DNA of 15,010 nt, taken from contig JANXEC010000011.1 in assembly GCA_025058915.1 (NCBI GenBank), forward strand, positions 1 to 15,010, given 5' to 3'. The notes below the pieces were generated by a model. The model was not told the DNA's origin. It worked only from the letters and a program-made list of their open reading frames with translations, and did no database searches. Both the position numbers and the translations under genes were made by a program. Origin of the DNA: Microcaldota archaeon (lineage in GTDB: Archaea > Micrarchaeota > Micrarchaeia > Anstonellales > J096). Below, piece after piece: positions 6,779-12,719 of the stretch. Within the stretch, counting starts at the first letter, position 1. The number at the start of each line of letters is the position of its first letter.

Positions 6779-7168
6779 ATGCCTGGATTGACAGATAAGT
6801 TTAGGTTGGATACTGGAATAACATCTATTCCTAATAAACCTACAGATCAAATAAAGCAAAAGATAGATCTATACCAGGAAATGAGCTCTGGGAAGAAAAT
6901 ACAGAGACCTGGTCTGACTGAGGAGGATGTTAATTTCCTGAATAATTTCATCAAGATTATCAACAAAAAAAGAACCAGAGCTCCAAAGGATCTAGAGAGA
7001 ATAAACATAATCCTTAGAGAGATAGAGAATCATATAAGGATTCATAACAAAATGCCAGAGGGAGTGGATCCGATAATTCTGCGTGAAGTACTCGGAATAA
7101 TACCAAACGGATACATCGAAGAATATCTTAATCTACAGCAAGTAACACCTCAGCACAAAAGACTCTAG
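6779..7168 (+). CDS. Hypothetical soluble helical protein
   Basis: A 129-residue protein that I do not recognise. It is charged, has no membrane segment and no cysteines, and from about residue 47 (GLTEEDVNFLNNFIKIINKK) to 120 looks like four or five helices. The first 30 residues appear loosely ordered. It has its own TATA box about 28 nt before the ATG and no ribosome-binding site, so it is probably a single-gene leaderless transcript. Its stop codon shares a CTAG palindrome with the stop codon of the convergent CoA-binding protein gene. No function is proposed. Confidence 0.7.
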   Translation: MPGLTDKFRLDTGITSIPNKPTDQIKQKIDLYQEMSSGKKIQRPGLTEEDVNFLNNFIKIINKKRTRAPKDLERINIILREIENHIRIHNKMPEGVDPIILREVLGIIPNGYIEEYLNLQQVTPQHKRL

Positions 7169-7557
7169 ATCCTGAAGGATATCTTTAGGCCATCTCTTAT
7201 ATAACATAAACCTCTAACAACTCTCTTCCCAGCTCTCTGTAGAGTCTCTATATTATCATCAGACTCACTACCAGGCTGAAACCACACTACCTTTACATCA
7301 CTCTTTACCAGCCACTCTATTATCTCTCTCTGGCTGGATGGGGGAATAACGATTATAGCAAGATCATATTGATTCCTCAATTCTCTTAGATCTGTGTAGA
7401 CTCTGGGATTGATCTTCTCCCTACCAAAACCATCTACGTTGTATCCATCTACCATTAGAGTATAGAATATCTTATGACCGAACTTAGAGGGATCTCTAGA
7501 CACTCCGAATACTATTATTCTAGTATTCTTACTATATATATCTATACTCTCTTCCAT
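7165..7557 (-). CDS. CoA-binding-domain protein (CoA_binding_2, YccU-like)
   Basis: A 130-residue Rossmann-type protein. The order of motifs fits the CoA_binding_2 family: IIVFGVSRDPSKFGHKIFYTL (about 14-34, nucleotide-binding strand and loop), a GYNV-x-GFG strand, DLAIIVIPP (65-73), VVWFQPGSESDD (90-101) and a cysteine after VVRG near the C-terminus (RGLCYIRDG). The family is thought to bind CoA or a related nucleotide; the reaction, if any, is not established. It is the last gene of the leftward SRP RNA-Nudix unit and overlaps the HEAT/OB gene by 16 nt. Confidence 0.85.
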   Translation of the reverse strand: MEESIDIYSKNTRIIVFGVSRDPSKFGHKIFYTLMVDGYNVDGFGREKINPRVYTDLRELRNQYDLAIIVIPPSSQREIIEWLVKSDVKVVWFQPGSESDDNIETLQRAGKRVVRGLCYIRDGLKISFRI

Positions 7558-8354
7558 ATTACAGTATCATCTCTCCATACCCATATAGCCGTTTCATCTG
7601 TCCCTACAATACTTCTGGCCTCTGTATTCAGGATCTTTATAACATCACCTATATCTATCTTCTTGCCTGCATCTTCGTAGATATACACTATCCCCTCTCT
7701 GCCTCTAGTATCCTCAACCAAGAACCTATACATCTTTATCTTCCTCTTGTTTCTCTTCTCTACAAACTCCTTGATCTCTTTGGATTTGATCTTGAGCTCT
7801 CCTGTGCTGAGTATTTTCATCTTGTTTTTTATCTTCGTAATATCAAATGAATCCTCACTCTGTATGAGCTCGTATATCAGATCCATCTCTCTCATCATAT
7901 AATCTCTGAGGTTCTCGAAATGTTTCCTCATCACCTCAGGTCTCTCCCTGTATTTGTCTAATGAATTGTATATATAATCGAACATGGAAAATTCCTCTCT
8001 GCTGGACTCAGGGCTCTCATCCCTCTTTGTATCTATCTCCCTGATCAATTCATTCAGCTTGATAGGTATATCCTGAGATTGATCTGTCTGTGATCTAGCA
8101 ATTGCATTTATTTTCTCCATCACAGTTTCTGGTAGTTTCTTCTCCTTGTACTTGGCCTTGAATACCTGGATTGCTCTGATTGCTGCCTCTTTCACACTAC
8201 TTTCCTTGTCATTAGCCAATTCTAGCAGAACCTGATATGCAAGGTCATCCTCAAAGTTAACTAGGAGATCTGCTGCTTCTGCTCTGATCTTAGGATCACT
8301 GTCATAAGCCATCTTAACTATCTTTTCCAAATCCCCCCTCTCCATATCTCCCAT
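7542..8354 (-). CDS. HEAT-repeat protein with C-terminal OB-like domain
   Basis: A 270-residue protein. Residues about 5-70 hold two HEAT-like repeats (KIRAEAADLLVNF, SVKEAAIRAIQVF). Residues 75-205 are charged and helical, ending in a basic stretch (EKRNKRKIKM, about 199-208). The last 63 residues (about 207-270) read as a small beta barrel: MYRFLVEDTRG, GIVYIYED, IGDVIKIL, AIWVWRDDTVIW. The D-x-x-G turn followed by I-x-x-GDV-x-x-I is reminiscent of OB folds in RPA-type single-strand binders. Nucleic-acid binding is therefore plausible, but this is inference from pattern; I know no named family with this layout. The ATG at 8354 starts 2 nt after the Nudix stop codon; an in-frame ATG three codons later is an alternative start. 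Confidence 0.72.
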   Translation of the reverse strand: MGDMERGDLEKIVKMAYDSDPKIRAEAADLLVNFEDDLAYQVLLELANDKESSVKEAAIRAIQVFKAKYKEKKLPETVMEKINAIARSQTDQSQDIPIKLNELIREIDTKRDESPESSREEFSMFDYIYNSLDKYRERPEVMRKHFENLRDYMMREMDLIYELIQSEDSFDITKIKNKMKILSTGELKIKSKEIKEFVEKRNKRKIKMYRFLVEDTRGREGIVYIYEDAGKKIDIGDVIKILNTEARSIVGTDETAIWVWRDDTVIWKRV

Positions 8355-8356
8355 AT

Positions 8357-8770
8357 CTACTTTAAGCTCTTTATATCTTTTAAAACCTTCCTTATGAGCT
8401 CTTTGTGCTCTCTATACTTGAATTTCTCCTCGATTTTCTCATCTAGTTCCAACCAGTAATAATTCACATGTTCTTTGGATAGTTTTATGTCATCATCTCC
8501 TCTATAGATTGCAAGGAATAGATAGACTCTCTTTCTCTGTATTTCACCTTTCTCTATCACAGGATATTCGAGAGTGTATTTGAGATTCTCTATTATTTCT
8601 ATTTTTTCTGTATCCAGACCAGTTTCCTCTCTGAACTCTCTGAGTGCTGCCTCAATTATACTCTCTCCTTCCTCTATATGGCCTTTCGGAAAATCCAGAT
8701 GACCCTTCCTGTTCCTCAGTAATAGTATTTTGTTCTGTTTCATCAGAATTATTCCAGCCGATATGATCAT
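8357..8770 (-). CDS. Nudix hydrolase, Ap4A hydrolase-like
   Basis: A 137-residue Nudix protein. The Nudix box is complete at about 30-52: GHIEEGE, seven residues, REFREETGL. The preceding HLDFPKGH is typical of bis(5'-nucleosyl)-tetraphosphatases, which split Ap4A to ATP and AMP; other nucleoside-diphosphate-linked substrates are possible. The start is set at 8770 (MIISAGIIL), where the fold begins and a GGTGAG ribosome-binding site lies 3 nt upstream. The frame stays open to an ATG at 8959, but those 63 extra residues are translation of the SRP RNA gene and do not resemble the domain. The gene follows the SRP RNA 3' end within about 10 nt. Confidence 0.92.
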   Translation of the reverse strand: MIISAGIILMKQNKILLLRNRKGHLDFPKGHIEEGESIIEAALREFREETGLDTEKIEIIENLKYTLEYPVIEKGEIQRKRVYLFLAIYRGDDDIKLSKEHVNYYWLELDEKIEEKFKYREHKELIRKVLKDIKSLK

Positions 8771-8773
8771 AAT

Positions 8774-8779
8774 CTCACC
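8774..8779 (-). promoter_or_regulatory. Ribosome-binding site that fixes the Nudix start
   Basis: GGTGAG on the minus strand lies 3 nt before the ATG at 8770 and starts at the predicted last base of SRP RNA helix 1. It supports the short Nudix start over the ATG at 8959. Confidence 0.6.
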
Positions 8780-9042
8780 TGGTTGGGAGAGAGGGGAGCG
8801 ATAGGGATTGCTATGGAATCCCTCCGGATCAAACATCTCCCCAGTGCGATCAGCAAACAATCCCCATACCTTAGGGCTGCTCCTATCGGCCTGACCCGGT
8901 TCAGTATGGTAGATTATTGCTGATCGATGAGGTTCATCTGTTCTACCGAAGGTATCCATAGGTCCCTATCACACCCTCTCATCTGGCCCGCTCAGGGGAT
9001 ATCTGCGGATAGGGGACCCCTAGCCCCCGCCTACCCAACCAA
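8779..9042 (-). ncRNA. Archaeal signal recognition particle (7S/SRP) RNA
   Basis: About 264 nt, near 55% G+C by hand count in an A+T-rich setting. The SRP54-binding core GGGTCAGG...AGCAGCCC (8897-8874) is capped by CC-GATA-GG and held by CCATAC/GTATGG (8909-8904 with 8869-8864): helix 8. Helix 5 is a long rod: GATAGGGA/TCCCTATC, CTATGGA/TCCATAG, CCTTCGG/CCGGAGG, GAACA/TGTTT and CGATCAGCAA/TTGCTGATCG. Helix 1 closes the molecule (9042-9034 with 8787-8779), as usual in archaea. The 5' part (about 9033-8972) can form the two small Alu-domain hairpins. It scaffolds SRP54 for targeting nascent membrane proteins. Helix 6 is not apparent, and the apical loop is abnormal. The ends are set by helix 1 and the TATA box, and are approximate. 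Confidence 0.92.
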
Positions 9043-9052
9043 TTAAAATAAA

Positions 9053-9661
9053 CTAAGATCTATTTAAAAAGTATCTACAGTGTCTCTGGATAGGACATAT
9101 CTCGCACCTAGGTGATCTCGCTCTACATATCGTCTGACCAAGGGCAACAAGATGAACATTTACATGTCTCCTTAGGCTCTTCGGGACAATTCTGTTCAGT
9201 ATGATATCTGTGTCTCTGGGATTATCAGTATGGATGATACCGATCCTGTTTACAATCCTATGTACATGCGTGTCAACACCCACATAATCATAACCCATCT
9301 CTGCAAGGAATACTTTTGCCACTTTGATCCCAACACCAGGCATCTCCAGAAGCTCATCTAGTGTCTCTGGAATGTCCTTGTATTCTACAGATATCCTGTA
9401 CAGATTGTTAGCCTTGACCCTATAGAAAGCAACTGGCTTTATCACCTGGGCAACGTGTTCTGGATTGTCTATGTTCCATATAGAACCATACTCTCTGTAG
9501 AATCTCTCTGTTGCATCTAGAGTAACTTCATCTCTGGTTCTGGTTGATAGAAACACATACACGAATTTCTTCTCCTTGGTATCTAGATACCTCTTGATCC
9601 TATACACAGGTGAGTCTAGTTTGGCGCTCTCTATGAGATCTATGATCTCTCTGAAATTCAC
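9053..9661 (-). CDS. nth: Endonuclease III-type DNA glycosylase/AP lyase
   Basis: A 202-residue helix-hairpin-helix glycosylase. The hairpin MPGVGIKVAK (108-117) contains the catalytic Lys113, and GVDTHVHRIVNR contains the catalytic Asp130. The C-terminal iron-sulfur loop has the exact spacing C-x6-C-x2-C-x5-C (179, 186, 189, 195). FLSTRTRDEVT (38-48) replaces the usual LLSAQT region. Endonuclease III removes oxidised pyrimidines and cuts the abasic site in base excision repair. Its ATG overlaps the stop of the LSm gene (ATGA), so the two are translationally coupled. Its last codons carry the promoter of the SRP RNA gene. The exact base specificity cannot be read from the sequence. Confidence 0.93.
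   Translation of the reverse strand: MNFREIIDLIESAKLDSPVYRIKRYLDTKEKKFVYVFLSTRTRDEVTLDATERFYREYGSIWNIDNPEHVAQVIKPVAFYRVKANNLYRISVEYKDIPETLDELLEMPGVGIKVAKVFLAEMGYDYVGVDTHVHRIVNRIGIIHTDNPRDTDIILNRIVPKSLRRHVNVHLVALGQTICRARSPRCEICPIQRHCRYFLNRS
9061..9068 (-). promoter_or_regulatory. TATA box of the SRP RNA, inside the end of nth
   Basis: TTTAAATA on the minus strand, centred about 24 nt before the predicted 5' end near 9042. It lies within the last codons of the endonuclease III gene, whose stop codon is at 9053-9055. Confidence 0.6.
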
Positions 9662-9876
9662 TTCTCGTTCTTCTCTATTGTCAGGAGACTATCTCCTCTT
9701 ATGAACACATATGATATATTCAGATCTCTCTGTATCCTCACCACTACGTTCATGTGGACGTCATAGGATTGAAAGATCCCCTCTAGAGAACTGCCATCTC
9801 TGAGTTTTATTCTGATAGGTCTGTCTAGCCATGAGTTGAGAAAGTCGTACGGTTTTGGTCTATCTGCAGAATTCAT
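9658..9876 (-). CDS. LSm (Sm-like archaeal) protein
   Basis: A 72-residue single-domain LSm protein, the usual size. The Sm1 motif runs from PYDFLNSWLDRPIRIKLRDG to GIFQSYDVHMNVVV (9-46), with the D-x-x-x-N of the RNA-binding loop. The Sm2 motif is YVFIRGDSLLTI (56-67), with the IRG signature. LSm proteins form ring oligomers that bind U-rich RNA and take part in RNA processing. It is the first gene of a leftward pair with nth. A TATA-like TTTTTAAA at 9917-9910 (minus strand) places the mRNA start near 9887, giving a short leader that holds GGGATGAG as a probable weak ribosome-binding site. Confidence 0.92.
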   Translation of the reverse strand: MNSADRPKPYDFLNSWLDRPIRIKLRDGSSLEGIFQSYDVHMNVVVRIQRDLNISYVFIRGDSLLTIEKNEK

Positions 9877-9909
9877 CTGCTCATCCCTTGTTGTTGTTAT
9901 GAGTATACA

Positions 9910-9917
9910 TTTAAAAA
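9910..9917 (-). promoter_or_regulatory. TATA box of the LSm-nth operon
   Basis: TTTTTAAA on the minus strand, 1 nt past the stop codon of the HTH regulator gene. A start about 26 nt on would give a leader of roughly 11 nt before the LSm ATG. Confidence 0.45.
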
Positions 9918-9918
9918 T

Positions 9919-10599
9919 CTATATCTTAGCAAGTCTCTCCTTCAACTCTGCTATCGACAGATTTGTAGAGATTATTGGGATTCTCTGTCTCTTTGCAATC
10001 TCCTTCGCCAATTCATCAACTGTCTCTAGGTTCATGAATACCACTACTTTTGGTTTGATAGGTGCTATCCTTATCACCACCATAGGGCTCCTACCTGTGC
10101 TAACCCCTAGAAATATCATTGCTCTATCAGGAATCCCTCCGTATAATAGAGGGAAGTCATCTTCAGGCATATCTAGGATTACTCTAATGCTGTCGACTAT
10201 AGTGTAACCGTATATTATACTGTTCTTATCTCCTGCATCCACAATCACCTTACCATCGATTATATCCACGAATTCCTGTATTGTTATACCCTTCGAGAAA
10301 TTCTTTCTTTCGAAATAATCATGTTTGTTGAAATTGGCTATTTTCTTGAGAATCTCCCCTCCTTTCATCATATCTAGCTCTATTAGGGCATCTATAAACC
10401 TCCTTATGAAAGATATGTTTGGATTTCTCCTCCTACTATTCTCATAGTCACTCAGCATAGACTGGTTTATCTTCATAACACTTGCGATCTCTTTCTGCCT
10501 AAACCCAAATATCTCCCTCCACTTCTTCAGAGTCTCCCCTACGTTTGAGCTGAAGATTATATCTCCTGCTATTATATTTTTCACATCTTCTATGTTCAT
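9919..10599 (-). CDS. Archaeal HTH transcriptional regulator (COG1709-like)
   Basis: A 226-residue protein. Residues about 20-80 form an XRE/Cro-type helix-turn-helix: TLKKWREIFGFRQKEIASVM, then INQSMLSDYENSRRRNP. This arrangement, followed by FIRRFIDALIELD, is typical of a widespread archaeal family (COG1709). The C-terminal half (about 125-226), with YGGIPDRAMIFLGVSTGRSP and IKPKVVVFMNLETVDELAKEIAKRQRIPIISTN, is the family's alpha/beta sensor-like domain; its ligand is not known. It probably binds DNA as a dimer. The target is unknown, but it has its own promoter between two operons. The ATG is about 25 nt after a TATA box that overlaps the upstream gene's stop codon, so the mRNA is likely leaderless. 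Confidence 0.87.
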   Translation of the reverse strand: MNIEDVKNIIAGDIIFSSNVGETLKKWREIFGFRQKEIASVMKINQSMLSDYENSRRRNPNISFIRRFIDALIELDMMKGGEILKKIANFNKHDYFERKNFSKGITIQEFVDIIDGKVIVDAGDKNSIIYGYTIVDSIRVILDMPEDDFPLLYGGIPDRAMIFLGVSTGRSPMVVIRIAPIKPKVVVFMNLETVDELAKEIAKRQRIPIISTNLSIAELKERLAKI

Positions 10600-10619
10600 G
10601 TTTTCAATATATCAGTGAA

Positions 10620-10627
10620 ATTTAAAT
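10620..10627 (-). promoter_or_regulatory. TATA box of the HTH regulator, overlapping the upstream stop
   Basis: ATTTAAAT is centred about 25 nt before the ATG at 10599 and contains the stop codon (10622-10624) of the next gene upstream. It is palindromic. Confidence 0.45.
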
Positions 10628-11680
10628 TACTATTATTTTACCATCATCTCTCTTAGAGATGTAGTATAGATAGGTTTTAGACAGGAAGTAATCGAAGAAT
10701 ACATTTCCCAGATTCACATCTATCTTCAGCCTGTTTCTATCTAGCAACGAATAGCTTATGATCCTATCTCCAGGCTGGTAGTATTTACTCTCCCTTATCT
10801 TCCACACACCATTCCCCACTGGAAATATCACAAAGCTACCTATGTTCTTCCTATTGATAAAAGCCATCACTGTCTCCAGCAGAGTCAGAGACACATTCTC
10901 CTTCAGATCAAGCAGTAGATGCTTAGGGACTATCACTTTGGTGTCTCTGGGATCGTAGATCTTGTTATCTTCCTCCAAATACCTCATTACACTGCCCATG
11001 AAATTACCTGCAAGTCTGAAGAAATTCTTTGCTCTGAGCATTATATTGTATTTCTCCTGCTGGTTTGGTGTTGAAACATTCATCCTATACAGATGTTCCT
11101 CGAACATATAGTTCTTGCATGGGTAGAAGGTATTATTCCTTATAAATCCCCCATATCCTTTGCTCTCTGCCTCTGCCAATGCAAAGGCAATATCCTTGGG
11201 CAAATAGTCCTTCTTAACACTCCATCCCTCTATCCTACCCGTTTCATCAATTCTGTATATTATATTAGCCCTGCTCAGATTCACAGAGTTCAGATCGGTC
11301 ATGAACACAGATTTCTCTAGCCTATCCCATATACCATATATAGTGACATTTACCTCATCTATCTTGAGTGATGTTGGAGTGTCGTTCAGTGTCACAATTC
11401 CTCCCTTTGACGAGAGTTTGAATTCAGGTTCGTTGAACCTACCATACGGAGTTATCCCAAAGCTCTTTGGGATAGTATCCCACTTCAGTACATATGTCTC
11501 CACTCTATCACCTCTGTACTCTATGTCCTTGAGATCATCTATTAGAAGAGACATAAAAAATATATCCCTAAAACTGCCTGAATAGGCATTCTTTATAATG
11601 TTTCTAGCTAATGCATAGTCAGTCTGAAAGTCCTCATCCAATACCTCCTCTAGACTCTCGTATAGATCTGTCACTTCCAT
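10622..11680 (-). CDS. Hypothetical 352-residue protein, last gene of a four-gene operon
   Basis: I do not recognise this protein. It has no signal peptide, no membrane helix and no catalytic motif that I can name. The N-terminal 60 residues are acidic and helical; about 60-150 look beta-rich (ETYVLKWDTIPKSFGITPYGRF, GGIVTLND, VNVTIYGIW); 155-260 are mixed, with one cysteine at 189; and the C-terminus is again beta-rich (VIFPVGNGVWKIRESKYY, RLKIDVNLGNVFFDYFL). The size and layout suggest two or three globular domains. Its start overlaps the upstream gene by 10 nt, so it is translated as part of the operon with the coiled-coil, KH and helical-repeat genes. A structural or RNA-linked role is only implied by the KH neighbour. 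Confidence 0.65.
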   Translation of the reverse strand: MEVTDLYESLEEVLDEDFQTDYALARNIIKNAYSGSFRDIFFMSLLIDDLKDIEYRGDRVETYVLKWDTIPKSFGITPYGRFNEPEFKLSSKGGIVTLNDTPTSLKIDEVNVTIYGIWDRLEKSVFMTDLNSVNLSRANIIYRIDETGRIEGWSVKKDYLPKDIAFALAEAESKGYGGFIRNNTFYPCKNYMFEEHLYRMNVSTPNQQEKYNIMLRAKNFFRLAGNFMGSVMRYLEEDNKIYDPRDTKVIVPKHLLLDLKENVSLTLLETVMAFINRKNIGSFVIFPVGNGVWKIRESKYYQPGDRIISYSLLDRNRLKIDVNLGNVFFDYFLSKTYLYYISKRDDGKIIVI

Positions 11681-12222
11681 CCCTCGGAAGATATGAATAT
11701 CTTTGCAGCCTCACCATCTGGAGTTGAGTATTTCTTCAGAAACTCTTGGAATAGTTTAAAGAACTTCTTGAAATTGGGATAGATTATCATCCTATCCAGA
11801 AGTATCTCTATGATCTCTAGGATCTTCTTCCTACTCATGCCTCCTGCGAACAGATATGGCAGGATCTGTTTGATTATGTAATAATTCAATATAGGATTGC
11901 CTTTTTTAGATAGGAGATCTGCAAGCTGGGGAAAACTCTCTGATATCTTCTTGAGTATCTCCCTGTACTTACTATCTCTAATGATGTTACTTATTTCATA
12001 TCTGAATTCCTCAAAGTTCTTGAATCCCATTCTCTGTGTGATCTCTGCATCTATTTCATTCTTGCTGTTAGTATATTTCTCTATTACTACATTATCTACT
12101 GTCTGTCTCCTCTGTATCTCCTGCATCAATTCATCTATCTTCTGTTTTGTCTTCTGATTTATACTGGATTTTTCCTCTCTCTTCTCCTCAACCTTGGGTC
12201 TCTTGATCTGTTCTAATGTCAT
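11671..12222 (-). CDS. Hypothetical charged helical protein with N-terminal coil
   Basis: A 183-residue protein that I do not recognise. The first 45 residues are Lys/Glu/Gln-rich (KRPKVEEKREEKSSINQ onwards) and likely disordered or coiled coil. The remainder is helical, with a hydrophobic stretch ILNYYIIKQILPYLFAGG (about 109-126) that is amphipathic rather than a clear membrane segment. The C-terminal part (KKFFKLFQEFLKKY, about 150-164) is basic and aromatic. It overlaps the KH gene by 4 nt (ATGA) and the next gene by 10 nt, so it is translationally coupled on both sides. A scaffold or adaptor role within the operon's product complex is conceivable, but nothing in the sequence proves it. 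Confidence 0.62.
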   Translation of the reverse strand: MTLEQIKRPKVEEKREEKSSINQKTKQKIDELMQEIQRRQTVDNVVIEKYTNSKNEIDAEITQRMGFKNFEEFRYEISNIIRDSKYREILKKISESFPQLADLLSKKGNPILNYYIIKQILPYLFAGGMSRKKILEIIEILLDRMIIYPNFKKFFKLFQEFLKKYSTPDGEAAKIFISSEGWK

Positions 12223-12719
12223 CTCAGTCTCCTCAGCTTTATAATATCTCTGATCCTAGACAGAAAATTCAATACTGTAGAGTGCTTGCTGCCCTGTAGG
12301 ATCATATTGATCGCCTTAACAACATATTCATAGCTGTAGTAAGGTGCAATCACAGATACAGTGTTGTTGTATATTGAGATGTAACTATCAGTTATGTCCT
12401 CTAATTGTTTCTTTATACTACCATTTGTCCCTATTATTCTGCCTTTTATAACTTTTATTCTGTTGTTTGTATTGAAATAGTCTTTCAGATCTATGATATA
12501 AATAGAGTAATCTAAGTTCTTAAGAACCAGTGCTGTGTTCAGGTCAAATCCTCTGGCAATTGCTAGGATTATCATCTTTGCTGTGTACAGATCCTCAGAT
12601 TCAAACCTTACAACATTTCCATCTATGTTTATCTTTATACCTGCTTCTCTCTCTAGATCATCTATTATGTCTCTGAAGTAGGTTACTCTCGACTTTGGTA
12701 TTATTATTTGATCATTCAT
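12219..12719 (-). CDS. KH-domain protein, Dim2/Pno1-like
   Basis: A 166-residue protein with the layout of archaeal Dim2 (Pno1): a first KH-like domain (about 5-80) and a second, clear KH domain (about 87-150). The second has VIKGRIIGTNGSIKKQLEDIT, with the GXXG loop as GTNG (97-100), then YISIYNNTVSVIAP and a helix ending in ILQGSKHSTVLNFL, matching the family's LL-x-GAPH-x-TVY block. Dim2 binds the 3' end region of 16S rRNA during small-subunit maturation. The first KH domain has lost its GXXG loop (VTYF in its place). It overlaps its neighbours by 8 and 4 nt. In many archaea this gene is near RIO kinase or aIF1A, which are absent here. Confidence 0.85.
   Translation of the reverse strand: MNDQIIIPKSRVTYFRDIIDDLEREAGIKINIDGNVVRFESEDLYTAKMIILAIARGFDLNTALVLKNLDYSIYIIDLKDYFNTNNRIKVIKGRIIGTNGSIKKQLEDITDSYISIYNNTVSVIAPYYSYEYVVKAINMILQGSKHSTVLNFLSRIRDIIKLRRLR

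Noticed and set aside
7860..7920. ATGATGA...CTGA on the minus strand inside the HEAT/OB gene
   Set aside because: Only one box pair is seen, no C'/D pair follows, and it lies in clear coding sequence.
8945..8954. TAC-CTTCG-GTA as a stable tetraloop hairpin or terminator
   Set aside because: Only three pairs form; CCTTCGG pairs better with CCGGAGG (8827-8821) as part of SRP helix 5.
8771..8959. N-terminal extension of the Nudix protein from an ATG at 8959
   Set aside because: This DNA encodes the SRP RNA; the extra 63 residues are Pro/Gly/Arg-rich and unlike any Nudix N-terminus, and a ribosome-binding site precedes the ATG at 8770.
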